A stretch of 64,000 bases of DNA, from NCBI GenBank assembly GCA_963724455.1, contig CAVRUV010000022.1:8040-72039 (forward strand). The letters run 5' to 3'. Of the stretch, positions 34,651 to 43,826 are shown piece after piece (the stretch's first letter is position 1; every line of letters starts with the position of its first letter). The notes beneath the pieces are model-generated. The model was not told where the DNA came from. It did no database searches and worked only from the letters and a program-made list of their open reading frames with translations. This DNA is from UBA525 sp963724455 (GTDB lineage Archaea; Nanobdellota; Nanobdellia; Woesearchaeales; UBA525). Position numbers and translations under genes: made by a program.

Positions 34651-34799
34651 ATTCTATTATTAGGATTTAGATTAATTATTTACTAATAGGTTATCTGAAT
34701 ATTGAACTATTTGTCGAGTATTTTTTTTAAAGATAAACTAAGTTTAATTAATGCCTATAATGAATTTATATATTAGAAATTTAAAATAAAAAAATAAGT

Positions 34800-35114
34800 T
34801 TATACTGTTCTAAGCCATGCAAGGTGATCTCGAATGGTCTTTGCATAGTGTTTTTGATCCTTGAGATTGATAGGATAATTCAAGTCTCTAGATAGTAGGG
34901 GATTCTTGAATACATCTAAAATCCATGTTGCAAAGTCATTCTTCTTTCCTTGTTCGCTCACGTGGTGCGCGAATTGTTCTGTCGTCAAGCTTTCTACACA
35001 ATTTGCAAGATCTGCAAGATTATCAATTCTATCTCCGCGAATAACCCAGAATACTTTGTCGTCTGTGGTTTTTGTGAATGTTGTGTGCTTGAGCGCTTGA
35101 AAATCAACTGTCAT
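34800..35114 (-). CDS. Conserved hypothetical protein (DUF5752-like)
   Basis: The 104-residue protein has the pattern FWVIRGDRIDNLADLANCVESL, then TTEQFAHHVSEQGKKNDFATWILDVF, which resembles the DUF5752 family ('F.HHV...KNDF..W..DV'). The assignment is from memory of the pattern. It is soluble and helical. It is the last gene in a leftward cluster with four membrane or envelope-like genes, separated from them by about 96 nt. Confidence 0.65.
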   Translation of the reverse strand: MTVDFQALKHTTFTKTTDDKVFWVIRGDRIDNLADLANCVESLTTEQFAHHVSEQGKKNDFATWILDVFKNPLLSRDLNYPINLKDQKHYAKTIRDHLAWLRTV

Positions 35115-35210
35115 ATGAATACACCCCTAATTATATGATATTCACTATGCTGTGACTATTTAAGCATTTGTTCCCTTTTAAGAGTGGTTATTATCTATCC
35201 TCATCGAGTC

Positions 35211-35630
35211 TTATTTCTTCATATTGTACGTTTTCAATTGACTTTCTAATTTTTGAACACTACTTTCTAGTTGTTCTACTTGTCCTTGAGATGCATATTG
35301 TGTTGTGTATGCTGTGCGTGTTAAATGTAATTTATTATCGATATTTTTGTATGTGTCTGTTGTTGTCAAATACATTCCAAGTCCAGTTGCAGCTACTGCT
35401 GTTAGAATTACGTGCTTTCTTGCAACATCAAGCGCTCCATTTACAGTGCTTTTTCCAACATGATACATGCTATATGCTACGATGAATGGTGCACTTAGCA
35501 GTCCTATTGTGAATAATGCATGTTTGTTTATTTTATGTATACTATTACACCCTTCTAAAATTTTTTCCAATGCAGGTGTTTGTTCATCTGCAGTTATTTT
35601 TTCTGTTTGTTTTATTTCTTCAGTTGTCAT
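35211..35630 (-). CDS. Membrane protein with C-terminal coiled coil
   Basis: The 139-residue protein has two hydrophobic segments (residues about 38-56, LFTIGLLSAPFIVAYSMY, and about 73-88, HVILTAVAATGLGMYL), then a short soluble tail ending in a coiled-coil run (GQVEQLESSVQKLESQLKTYN). It lies 11 nt after the LysM gene, clearly in the same transcript, with AGAGGT before the ATG. The function is unknown; the layout (two helices, coiled coil) resembles the N-terminus of the LysM protein. Confidence 0.65.
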   Translation of the reverse strand: MTTEEIKQTEKITADEQTPALEKILEGCNSIHKINKHALFTIGLLSAPFIVAYSMYHVGKSTVNGALDVARKHVILTAVAATGLGMYLTTTDTYKNIDNKLHLTRTAYTTQYASQGQVEQLESSVQKLESQLKTYNMKK

Positions 35631-35641
35631 AGTATTACCTC

Positions 35642-36550
35642 TTATTTTGGGATATGAGCAATTGATCCTACTGGTATTCTTCTGTCATCTTCGAAATAGT
35701 TCTCAAATTGCATGCTTTGCTTTTGAATAATGCGCCATGTTTGGTTATCTGCATTGCTGTAGTATGCTTTTGCAACTGCACTCAGTGTTTCTCCTGGTTG
35801 TATTATGTGATGTGCATAACAACCATCGTTTTCGTCTATTGTGTGTGGTTCAACAGTGGATGGTATGGGGGAATTATGTTGTGCCACTCTGTATGATTGT
35901 CTAGCAGGCAGTCTAGGTGTTTGTTGTTTTAGTGTTCCTGAAGAGTATACTACTCGCGTATGACTTCCTTCATACGTTGCCGGTCCCGAAGGTGCTGTAG
36001 ATTGTGTTGGAACTGATTGTGCAGGAGCTTGTATGTATATTGGTTTTTCAACAGTTCTTATTTGTATTTGCGGAGGCTGATTTTTTAGTCTTTCATTTTC
36101 TGTCTTGTATTGACTTTTTTCTTTTTCAGCGTCATTTAATTTTTTATTTGTAACTGCTAACTCTTCAGAGGTTTGTTGCGCTCTTATGTTTGTTTCATTT
36201 ACTTTTGTTTCAATTGAAGTTTTATCTTGTCTGATGGTATTGTATGCTTGAGCTAGTTTTTGTTCTCGTTCTTTTGTTGTTTCAAGTTCTTTTCGTATTG
36301 TTTCTTTTTCTGTTCTTGCTTTGTCTTCAATGTAATCAGTAATTGTTGATTTGACATATTGTCTAGTTTTTACGCAACTGTTTGTATTAAAGAGGTATAC
36401 TCCCCCTGCAAGAATTACTGCTGCTGTCGTAATTTTGTGGCGTTTGGCGAAATTACCGCCGTAATATAATGCTCCTTCTAGTGCTACGAATGGCAGGGCT
36501 ATTGCTGCGCCAATGCATCCTAATTTTTTTACAGTTTCTTCAGTTCCCAT
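35642..36550 (-). CDS. Membrane-anchored coiled-coil LysM protein
   Basis: The 302-residue protein has two N-terminal hydrophobic segments (residues about 9-30 and 39-54). A long coiled coil (residues about 70-160, rich in KE and Q) and a Pro/Gln/Ser linker follow. The C-terminal LysM domain (HHIIQPGETLSAVAKAYYSNADN...IPVGSIAHIPK) spans residues about 245-302. LysM domains bind glycans such as peptidoglycan or chitin; an archaeon lacks murein, so a cell-surface glycan or other use is likely. The start at 36550 follows CGAGGTG. Confidence 0.8.
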   Translation of the reverse strand: MGTEETVKKLGCIGAAIALPFVALEGALYYGGNFAKRHKITTAAVILAGGVYLFNTNSCVKTRQYVKSTITDYIEDKARTEKETIRKELETTKEREQKLAQAYNTIRQDKTSIETKVNETNIRAQQTSEELAVTNKKLNDAEKEKSQYKTENERLKNQPPQIQIRTVEKPIYIQAPAQSVPTQSTAPSGPATYEGSHTRVVYSSGTLKQQTPRLPARQSYRVAQHNSPIPSTVEPHTIDENDGCYAHHIIQPGETLSAVAKAYYSNADNQTWRIIQKQSMQFENYFEDDRRIPVGSIAHIPK

Positions 36551-36605
36551 ATTGCACCTCGTCACGTTAGTGTTATGCGTAATTTGATATGTTTTTGATA
36601 TTTTT

Positions 36606-36926
36606 TTATTTTTGCGGAGTCATAAGAGATTCAAAACTTTTTGTTATGTCTTCATGATCTTTTTTCATCTCCGGTGTGAAGAATTGATGTTGGAGATATT
36701 CTCTATCTTCAAGTATGTACTTCGGAAGTGTTTCGAGCACCCTCGCAGGTAGTCCAGAGACCTTCGTGTGTAGCATCTTATACACCGCAGGGACTGCTGC
36801 AATCCAATATGGAGGATTTTTTTCATTCTGTTTCATGATATGATATGTATCAACAATATCTTCTATCACTCCACGAAACGGATCTTTTTCATCCTGTTGT
36901 GTATTGGTTGCAGCCATGTTTTTCAT
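36606..36926 (-). CDS. Hypothetical protein in LysM cluster
   Basis: The 106-residue soluble helical protein has no signal and an amphipathic central part (YWIAAVPAVYKMLHTKVSGLPARVLE). The C-terminus is acidic and charged. It lies 33 nt downstream of the 36960-37706 gene and 55 nt upstream of the LysM gene on the same strand, so it is probably part of one operon. No family is recognised. Confidence 0.6.
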   Translation of the reverse strand: MKNMAATNTQQDEKDPFRGVIEDIVDTYHIMKQNEKNPPYWIAAVPAVYKMLHTKVSGLPARVLETLPKYILEDREYLQHQFFTPEMKKDHEDITKSFESLMTPQK

Positions 36927-36959
36927 CTCGTATTAACTTACAATATTATTTTTTTAGTC

Positions 36960-37706
36960 TCATTTCTTCTTATTGAATTTTTCTTGGATGGTGTCTGCAC
37001 CATATGTAGCAAGTCCAGCGCCAAGTGCTGCTCCGAGAAGCATAGCTCCTTCATTGTATAGCATTGCTGCTCTTTTTGCATCGTCTCCTTTCACGTTAAA
37101 TCCTTTGATGATGTGAGCGATTTTTGGGCCAATCATATATCCTGCTGCCCCGCATGCAAGACCATATCTTTGACGTAGCTTTTCATCCTCGGTTTTTCCA
37201 TTGCCTAGAACTGAATAACCAAGCCATCCGATGCTAATTGTAGTTAAGAGTGGCCCTACTTTCTTAGTCTTTTCATCGTATACAGACTTGTTCATCGCAT
37301 CGTATATTTGTGACTCAAGAGATTTTCCACTGATAGGGTCGATTCCTTTTTCAATTTCTTTTTTTGCAGGATTAAGTAATTCTGGTTCTTTTGGCTTGAA
37401 ATGATTCCCAATGTATTTTCCTGCAACTGCGCCCATAATTGCTCCTCCTAGTATGATTGCAGGTTTACTTTGTAATATGTCTGAAAGTTCTTTAGTTTGA
37501 AGATCATCTTTAAGATCCTTGAATTGCTGGTGTATTGAAGGACCAAGAATATATCCTGCCCCTAGCATTGTAAGCCCTGATGCAATTCTGATTCTTTCAT
37601 CCTCCGTGTTGTGCGGAATGTAGTGTAGAAGATGGTGTGCTGCCATTGCATCAAATGACATTTTTAGTAGGCTTTTTTCGTTGAGTTCTTGTCCGAGTAT
37701 ATCCAT
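36960..37706 (-). CDS. Glycine-rich membrane protein in LysM cluster
   Basis: The 248-residue protein has at least four Gly/Ala-rich hydrophobic segments (LTMLGAGYILGP; AIILGGAIMGAVAGKYIG; GLACGAAGYMIGP; GAMLLGAALGAGLATYG), which form internal repeats of a 'GaaxGy.iGp' type. Such glycine-zipper-like segments insert into membranes. It starts at 37706 behind GGTGAT. It is first in the leftward LysM cluster. The function is unknown. Confidence 0.65.
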   Translation of the reverse strand: MDILGQELNEKSLLKMSFDAMAAHHLLHYIPHNTEDERIRIASGLTMLGAGYILGPSIHQQFKDLKDDLQTKELSDILQSKPAIILGGAIMGAVAGKYIGNHFKPKEPELLNPAKKEIEKGIDPISGKSLESQIYDAMNKSVYDEKTKKVGPLLTTISIGWLGYSVLGNGKTEDEKLRQRYGLACGAAGYMIGPKIAHIIKGFNVKGDDAKRAAMLYNEGAMLLGAALGAGLATYGADTIQEKFNKKK

Positions 37707-37954
37707 GTGTATCACCGCCGAAGGCTTGTAATACCTAGTAGTGTGTTTGCATATGCTAGAAATGTATTGATGTTTTATCCGGAACATATTCGGATGCGTC
37801 GTATGAATTTACAGAATATCGTATCTTTTACGAAAGTATAATATCTAAATGTGACTTTATAATAGGATTATTGTGTTCAAAAATTTATAACTAAGAATTT
37901 TTTGCCGAGCTATAAGCTTGTCTTATGTTGAAATAATTGTTCTATGTTGGTGTT

Positions 37955-38344
37955 CTAAAATAATACAAAATATAATAGTAATATATTTACTAAATAGGTG
38001 AATGTGCATACGATGCAAAGGTTGCGTAATTTGAAGTATAATGCGTAAGCTAAATATGCTGAGCTTAAAACTGCTGCTATGCTAATTAGTAGAAGAAAAT
38101 TTGTAAATGCTGTGAATGTTACAACGATAAAGATTATGTAGAATGCAATCCCTAATACTGCATTAGAAATGCCTAACATTCTTCCATATTTGCTATTGAA
38201 CGCAACTTTGCACGACGCGCGATCATTTATTTCGCAGACTGGGCGATATTCAGAATTTCTTTTAAGTTTATACTCGACGAATATTGCGTATGCTGCTAGT
38301 AGTATTCCAATTGATGCAACGATACGTAGAGCGATTATGTTCAT
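37955..38344 (-). CDS. Vitamin K epoxide reductase (VKOR) family protein
   Basis: The 129-residue four-helix membrane protein has the VKOR features: VCEINDRASCKVAFNSKYGRMLGISNAVLG, with the paired loop cysteines and the conserved serine/asparagine, and the CIVC active site (CxxC) near residue 109 in the last helical region. VKOR passes electrons to a thioredoxin-like partner to form disulfides outside the cell. This fits the many Cys-rich secreted proteins in this window (inference). No fused thioredoxin domain is present. Confidence 0.9.
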   Translation of the reverse strand: MNIIALRIVASIGILLAAYAIFVEYKLKRNSEYRPVCEINDRASCKVAFNSKYGRMLGISNAVLGIAFYIIFIVVTFTAFTNFLLLISIAAVLSSAYLAYALYFKLRNLCIVCTFTYLVNILLLYFVLF

Positions 38345-38455
38345 TCTGTCATATCCTTTAATTCTTTTATATACGTATTCCAGAATGTTTCCATAGTTGT
38401 TATCTTGTTAATATTATTTTTTTTATAGAAAATCTTTTACATTTATCATTTCTAG

Positions 38456-38995
38456 TCATCTATCTTTAATTGAGATTGGTACTATTTTCTCTATTGGTTC
38501 TTTGTATACTGTGTGGCTATATGTTAGGTATTTGTGCTCTTTTATGTGCAGGAATATCTGTTCTGTTATACGCAAGTCTTGTGCAAGATATTCTTTCAGC
38601 TCATCAATTTTTCCATCCTTGAAGAGTTGCGGAGCATCAATTCCTTTTCCCAGTTTTGAAATTCCTAGATTTCTTTCTGCAAGATCATTCAAACTAATTC
38701 GTCGATCCGTTTTCTTTTCTAGAATTCTAAATGTATCGAATGTTTTTGACGTATACTTTTTTATGATGTCAGTAGCAGTGTATTGCTGGAGAACAATATA
38801 ATCAAATGCTAGGATGTTGTGCCCGACTATTAGTTCTGCAGAGTCAAGCAATGTAAAAAATTCTGTTATGTTCTCTTCTATGAAGAATTGGATTGTTCCG
38901 TCGATGATTGCCCCTGCCAGGCTCACTTGTAGTGCTTTTATATTATTTTTATCAGCTATTGGCTCTTTTGTCTCAATATCGATTATTACTATCAT
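38456..38995 (-). CDS. RNase H-fold 3'-5' exonuclease-like protein (DEDD type)
   Basis: The 179-residue protein has the DEDD motifs: VIIDIET (first D and E), VGHNILAFDYIVLQ (second D) and YLAQDLRITEQIF (final D with a Tyr-x3-D, the DEDDy form). This matches the YprB/DNA-polymerase-exonuclease-like family. It probably digests single-stranded nucleic acid 3' to 5'. No polymerase domain is attached. It is a single leftward gene. Confidence 0.8.
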   Translation of the reverse strand: MIVIIDIETKEPIADKNNIKALQVSLAGAIIDGTIQFFIEENITEFFTLLDSAELIVGHNILAFDYIVLQQYTATDIIKKYTSKTFDTFRILEKKTDRRISLNDLAERNLGISKLGKGIDAPQLFKDGKIDELKEYLAQDLRITEQIFLHIKEHKYLTYSHTVYKEPIEKIVPISIKDR

Positions 38996-39069
38996 TCTAA
39001 CTCCGTAATGAACTGATTGTATTATTCAATTTCGTTCAACTTTTTTAGTTATATTTTTTACAAAATCTT

Positions 39070-39780
39070 TCACATATTTTTCTCGCCCTTATCCTTTCGC
39101 AAACCGTATGGCGGTAAGAACTGTTTTGTTGACCCTGGTGTATAACGCTCTATATTATTTACTCTACGTAAGAATTCATCTGCATTGCGCAGCTTTTTTT
39201 CTTGATGTCTTGTGAATAGTCTTTTATGGGGTATTCTCACGAGCTCTTTTGGGATTTCCCAAACACTTTCTTTAGCACTTACCCAGTTGATATTGTCGAA
39301 TTTTGCAAGATTAAGCGGGCCGGCATAACTACGTAACGTTTTTTCTCCAGCATAATTTAGGTATTCGTGAAAGTAAGACATTACTAACTCTCGTACGGTG
39401 ATATATACAGGATCGCGATATCCGTTGCAATAATGATTACTTTTTGCAATAGCGCCCCATCTGCCATTCATTTTGAACACTGCAAGCACATGATCATCAT
39501 CTTTTGTGTTTGCAGTAAGATCGACTAGAAGAGCTTTATGTCCTTGTATGCGCAGAACCATTGCTGCAAACATAGCTGCTTCAATGCAGTGTGCAGTTCC
39601 TGTTCGTAGAACTGTTAGCGGAGACCTGCATTCATCGCCGTTAGGCTCAAAGTTTGCTGGGATACTATCAAGATAGTCTTGAATTTTCTGCGGGGTATTT
39701 AGCGTTTTTAAGAATGTCATTTCTTGACTGCTAAATCCTTGAAATTGATTATTCCAACCATGACTCTTTATTTGCTTCAT
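39070..39780 (-). CDS. Transglutaminase-like cysteine protein
   Basis: The 236-residue protein contains GTAHCIEAAMFAAMVLRIQGHKALLVDL followed by DDDHVLAVF and GAIAKSNH. The Cys, His and Asn order is that of the transglutaminase/protease-like fold, with the nucleophile near residue 65. There is no signal peptide. The C-terminal third is basic and polar. Archaeal members are mostly thought to be proteases or amidases; the substrate is unknown. Confidence 0.78.
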   Translation of the reverse strand: MKQIKSHGWNNQFQGFSSQEMTFLKTLNTPQKIQDYLDSIPANFEPNGDECRSPLTVLRTGTAHCIEAAMFAAMVLRIQGHKALLVDLTANTKDDDHVLAVFKMNGRWGAIAKSNHYCNGYRDPVYITVRELVMSYFHEYLNYAGEKTLRSYAGPLNLAKFDNINWVSAKESVWEIPKELVRIPHKRLFTRHQEKKLRNADEFLRRVNNIERYTPGSTKQFLPPYGLRKDKGEKNM

Positions 39781-39907
39781 TATATTTTTATAGCAGTTCA
39801 GTGCTATATAACTTTAACGACAAATTTGAGTATATGCTCTTAAGAATTAAAAGAACTAAAAAATATAAAAAAAGAATTACTTGATTTTTTTAGTGTATTA
39901 TTTTGTC

Positions 39908-40405
39908 TTATTCGCTTTTTGCTACTTTAAACAATGCTTTGAATGCGACGACAAATGCACCAGCACCTGTGAAGATGATGATTCCGTGCATTAATGTTCT
40001 TAAAAACTCAAAGCTTTCTGGTAGCACTGCGCGTACACTGCTTGTGCTCACAATGAATGCAAGGCTTGCAACAAGGAATAAGAGTACTTCTTCGTCAGTG
40101 ATATTCAAGAGACCGACGACCAATCCAAAGACTGCCAGTACTGTGATTGTATAATATTCAAGTCCTGTTGGTCTAAATATTGCTGCTGCTAGAGCGATTG
40201 CAAGTCCGAGAACATACGCCCAAGCTCCAAGAAATAGTTTGTGACCATGTTTTGGAGTGACTTCCGTTACAGTTGGTGCTTCTACTATGCTTAGTTCTGG
40301 TATGCTCATTGGTGCACTAGTAGGTGTTGCCACTGGTTGAGTGGTTGTATTAGTGATTTTTTTCGCAGTTTTTGGTTTTGCGCGCTTTACTGTTTTTTTA
40401 GCCAT
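39908..40405 (-). CDS. Four-helix membrane protein with basic N-terminus
   Basis: The 165-residue protein has an N-terminal Lys/Arg/Ala-rich stretch (AKKTVKRAKPKTAKK), a Thr/Pro linker, and four hydrophobic segments between residues 60 and 155 (AYVLGLAIALAAAIF; YTITVLAVFGLVVGLL; EEVLLFLVASLAFIVS; IIIFTGAGAFVVAFKALF). GGAGG precedes the ATG. The basic tail may contact nucleic acid or phospholipid. No family is recognised. Confidence 0.65.
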   Translation of the reverse strand: MAKKTVKRAKPKTAKKITNTTTQPVATPTSAPMSIPELSIVEAPTVTEVTPKHGHKLFLGAWAYVLGLAIALAAAIFRPTGLEYYTITVLAVFGLVVGLLNITDEEVLLFLVASLAFIVSTSSVRAVLPESFEFLRTLMHGIIIFTGAGAFVVAFKALFKVAKSE

Positions 40406-40631
40406 GAAAATGCCTCCTTAGGAGTATTATTGTTTTATTTTCTGTTTTGGCATCTTTACTTATTTAAGGTTGCGTTCTCACTCAAAAAGAGAGAAAATAT
40501 TATTGTCGAATTTATTATTGTCTAATTAAACTCTTGTTTTATAGAATTTTGTTTAGGTTTAATTATTTTTTTTAAGTCATTACTGTTCTTTCAGTTATCA
40601 TTATCACTATTATTCATTATTATTACTATTA

Positions 40632-41267
40632 TCAGTTCCTTGTTATTCGTAAACAACTGACCTCTATACGCATGATCTTTCTTGTCTGGTGAGCATATGT
40701 CTGTTTTATCGGGAACTCATAGTTCCATTTAGAAGTTACTTTTGCTTCATTTCTTTGTATCCAACCCTCAATATAAGAGATTGTACTGGTTTTATGCATG
40801 CTATATACAATTGGTGAAAGTTCAAGTGCTTTTGTTAAGAATGCTAAATCCGCATGATCGTCTCGTGTGCCGAATGGAGGATTCATGATGATAATATCCA
40901 CTGGTTCTTCAGGTGTTGGTACTTGCGAGATTTCAGAACAATCAATGTCATATGTATCGGGTAATATTTCCGGAAAATCATCTAGGTTCTTTTGCAGTGT
41001 TGCGATTGCTTTGTCGTCGATTTCAACAAAAGTCACGTGTCTTGCGCCCAAAAGAAGTGCGCCTATTCCTAAAATGCCTGTGCCGCAGCCTAAATCTGCA
41101 ACATGTTTTCCTTCTAATTCATTCTGCATGAAGATGTGCCATAATATTTCGGCTGCAATTTCGCTATCAGTCGTGTATTGTTCTAGCTGCACATTTGGAT
41201 TTTCAAATACTTTTAATTTTGAGAGTACTATTGCAAGTTCTTTTTTGCTGTATACAATTGGTTCCAT
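40632..41267 (-). CDS. METTL5-like rRNA adenine N6-methyltransferase
   Basis: The 211-residue protein has an N-terminal KKELAIVLSKLKVFENPNVQLEQYTT, then the SAM motif VADLGCGTGILGIGALLLGA and the catalytic NPPFGTRDDHADLAFL. NPPF marks N6-adenine methyltransferases, and the 'LEQY.T....A' opening is that of METTL5, which modifies small-subunit rRNA. In eukaryotes it pairs with TRMT112; no such gene is seen here. Length is typical. Confidence 0.87.
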   Translation of the reverse strand: MEPIVYSKKELAIVLSKLKVFENPNVQLEQYTTDSEIAAEILWHIFMQNELEGKHVADLGCGTGILGIGALLLGARHVTFVEIDDKAIATLQKNLDDFPEILPDTYDIDCSEISQVPTPEEPVDIIIMNPPFGTRDDHADLAFLTKALELSPIVYSMHKTSTISYIEGWIQRNEAKVTSKWNYEFPIKQTYAHQTRKIMRIEVSCLRITRN

Positions 41268-41397
41268 ATTGTTTTCTCGCCATATATGTGTTTAACAGTG
41301 TTAGTGTTTCTGTATATTTTAGTATTATTTTGTTTATATTAGTCAATTTTTCTTTATTGTTTGATTCATATTTACTATATGATTTGTTATTCATTAT

Positions 41398-42108
41398 TTA
41401 TTCTAGTTTGAAATATATTCTCTTTCTATCTTTTCCTTTATTTTCTGTTCCTTCAAAGACGATCTTTCCTATTTCTTGTGTATTATTCACATGCGTGCCG
41501 CCACAGGGGCAGTGGTCGCACCCAGGCACTTCTACCATGTGCACATCAGTGATTGTATCAGGAAATCCCATTGCAAGCTTGATTAATTCAGGTTGTTTTA
41601 GTAATTCTTCTCTTGTGGTGGCGTATTTATGAACATCGATATTTTGAGAAATTACAGAGTTTGCCTCATCGATGTATTTTTTAATTTTTTCTTGATCAAT
41701 ACCTTCGAGGTTAAGGTCTATTCTTGTTTTATCCGCTCCTATTTGGTTGCCAGTTATTTGTGTATGCTCTTTTTTTTCTATTATTGCGCATAAGATGTGT
41801 GTTGCTGTGTGCATGCGCATAAGCTGTATTCTTCGATTCTTATCGATTATACAATGCACTTGGTCGCCATCATGAAGGCCGTGCCTATCAATTGTGTGTA
41901 CTGTGAAATTACCGTTTTTTTTAACATCAATTACTTTGTACTCTTCGTCATTTTTGATTATCTTTCCAGTGTCTGTTGGTTGTCCGCCTGAAGTTGCGTA
42001 AAAGTACGTGCGGTCGAGCTCGATCGTGCCATCTTCATTGACATGGCTTACTTTTGCATCGAACTCGTAAGTATAGGGGTTCAATGTGGATAAAGGAATT
42101 CCTACCAT
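41398..42108 (-). CDS. alaX: Alanyl-tRNA editing protein AlaX
   Basis: The 236-residue protein corresponds to the free-standing editing domain of AlaRS: a beta-barrel N-part (YFYATSGGQPTDTGKI), the first zinc motif MHTATHIL (HxxxH) and the second GCDHCPCGGTHV (CxxxH). It clears Ser or Gly from mischarged tRNA-Ala. The length and the extra N-terminal domain fit the AlaX-M class. It is a single leftward gene. Confidence 0.92.
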   Translation of the reverse strand: MVGIPLSTLNPYTYEFDAKVSHVNEDGTIELDRTYFYATSGGQPTDTGKIIKNDEEYKVIDVKKNGNFTVHTIDRHGLHDGDQVHCIIDKNRRIQLMRMHTATHILCAIIEKKEHTQITGNQIGADKTRIDLNLEGIDQEKIKKYIDEANSVISQNIDVHKYATTREELLKQPELIKLAMGFPDTITDVHMVEVPGCDHCPCGGTHVNNTQEIGKIVFEGTENKGKDRKRIYFKLE

Positions 42109-42238
42109 GAGAAGTTGTTTTTAGCAGGTGTTTTTATTAGTTGCTATAATTCGTTTATAGAATGTGTTGTTTATAGGCGGCAATACTTATAGAATGTACT
42201 CGCTAGCTTGCAATTATGGTCCATACTTGGTCCATACT

Positions 42239-43237
42239 CTATGCTGCTTTTTCTAGTGCTAAAATAAAGTCTTTTGCACTCGGGGCATCTCCTCTTTCAT
42301 AGATGAGAACTTCACGCATGATATCGCGCAGTGGCGTAGGAATGGTTGATAATCGTTTATCTGGGAAGAGCTGTTCTTGGCTCATTGCTTGCCTTCGCAG
42401 TTCATGAGGGTTTATTGCAGCAACATCTCGAAGAGGTGCATTATTATAGATATGATCAAGCAGTAAAGCAAAGGATTCCAGGTCGCTTACTTGACGGTAT
42501 GGGGCATCTATTAGTTGTTCTCTACTCGCGTATGCTACGCTGCCAAGTTGTGAGAATGGACTATCAAATAATGCGTCCTCTGTTGCCATAAGGTCATAAT
42601 CACATACTCTTGTGGTTATGTTTTGATGTGAATTTGTTGGATCGCTTACTAAGATATTATTTGGATTGATGTCTACGTAGCATAATCCTTTTTCATGGAT
42701 CTTATGAAGCATGTTTGCATAAGTCAATAATGCTAATTGTTTTTGTTTACTGGAGAGTTTGTTTTGATGCAAAGCAGTACCTAAGGTTATTCCTTCAAAG
42801 TAATCCATCAAATACCACGATCCGTGTTCAGGAATGACTTCTAGCTGGGTAAATGGGTCTCTGCTGACTATTTGCTTATTATTGAATATGTTCTGTTTAA
42901 TGTATGCTAGCATCTGTTCTTGTGTTATGCCTTGTTTTTGGGGCATTGTTGTTCTGAATACTTTTAGAGCGTATTTCTTGCCAGCAGGATTAGTGACTAA
43001 GAAAATATTGGCGAAATTTCCACTGCCTATTTTGGTTGTTGTTATTGTTAAATCCTCTAAAGAGATTCTTGCAAATTGTGTTGGTTGTTTAGAAAATGTA
43101 GAAGTATGTTCTAAATATGATTCATCTTGCGAGCCACTTTGCATTATAACTGAACTTTTTTCAAAGTGTTGCTGTGTTCTTTGTCCTATTCTTGAAATTG
43201 TGTCTAGTGGCTCTGTGCCAGATAATTCATCAAACAT
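42239..43237 (-). CDS. Eukaryotic-like protein kinase with altered motifs
   Basis: The 332-residue protein has a glycine loop GSGNFANIFLV (residues about 70-80), the lysine of YALKVF (K92), the catalytic loop CYVDINPNNILV in place of HRDxKxxN (D189, N194 kept), and DYD in place of DFG (D213). An activation segment with SVAYASRE follows. So the metal- and ATP-binding acidic residues are kept, while the HRD His/Arg and DFG Phe/Gly are changed. The start at 43237 is set by a TTTAAATTTA box 24 nt upstream. The substrate is unknown. Confidence 0.8.
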   Translation of the reverse strand: MFDELSGTEPLDTISRIGQRTQQHFEKSSVIMQSGSQDESYLEHTSTFSKQPTQFARISLEDLTITTTKIGSGNFANIFLVTNPAGKKYALKVFRTTMPQKQGITQEQMLAYIKQNIFNNKQIVSRDPFTQLEVIPEHGSWYLMDYFEGITLGTALHQNKLSSKQKQLALLTYANMLHKIHEKGLCYVDINPNNILVSDPTNSHQNITTRVCDYDLMATEDALFDSPFSQLGSVAYASREQLIDAPYRQVSDLESFALLLDHIYNNAPLRDVAAINPHELRRQAMSQEQLFPDKRLSTIPTPLRDIMREVLIYERGDAPSAKDFILALEKAA

Positions 43238-43343
43238 TCTCTCCGGGTGCACAATTTACATTTAAATTTAACGGTAATTTAGCCCTAGAATCATTAAAAT
43301 AAGTAAAAAAATGATATAAAATGAGAATAAAGAAGATTGGTGC

Positions 43344-43826
43344 TTAAAAATCGTCATCATCGTCTGGATCAACAACTTCTTTTTTTGCAGCTTTTCCTTT
43401 TGCAGGCTTTCCTTCCATTCTTGCAACAAAGTCTGCTGGTGTTCCGAGTTTTTTTACTACACCAAGCTTTTCTTTACAGCCATTGCATTGGAAGACTATT
43501 GCTTTTTTACCATACCAAGTCTTTCTAGCAAACGGTGCAGTCACTTCATCTTTATGCTTGCAGAATGGGCACTCATATACTATCATTGCATTGAGCTTTG
43601 CTTCATGTTCAGCTTTAGGTTCTGTATATCTGCAGCCAGGACAAATGTATTCGGTTGCTCTTACCTTGATTTTTCCTTTCTCTACTGGCTTTCCCATGAG
43701 TGCTTTTTTGCATTTTGGGCATTGCAATTTATTCACCCAAGTTATAACCGGACCTTTGTCCATGTAGAGTTTTCTTCTGCTAAAATAGATTATTTCATCC
43801 ATGCTATCGGGAATTTCGTATGCCAT
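43344..43826 (-). CDS. Multi-zinc-ribbon protein
   Basis: The 160-residue protein has four CxxC motifs (QCPKCKK, ICPGCRY, ECPFCKH, QCNGCKE, residues about 35-120), forming two zinc ribbons. A Lys-rich linker and a poly-Asp tail (DPDDDDDF) follow. Such tandem ribbons often bind RNA or protein. The tail resembles acidic tails of ribosome-associated or transcription factors. The function is unknown. Confidence 0.72.
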   Translation of the reverse strand: MAYEIPDSMDEIIYFSRRKLYMDKGPVITWVNKLQCPKCKKALMGKPVEKGKIKVRATEYICPGCRYTEPKAEHEAKLNAMIVYECPFCKHKDEVTAPFARKTWYGKKAIVFQCNGCKEKLGVVKKLGTPADFVARMEGKPAKGKAAKKEVVDPDDDDDF

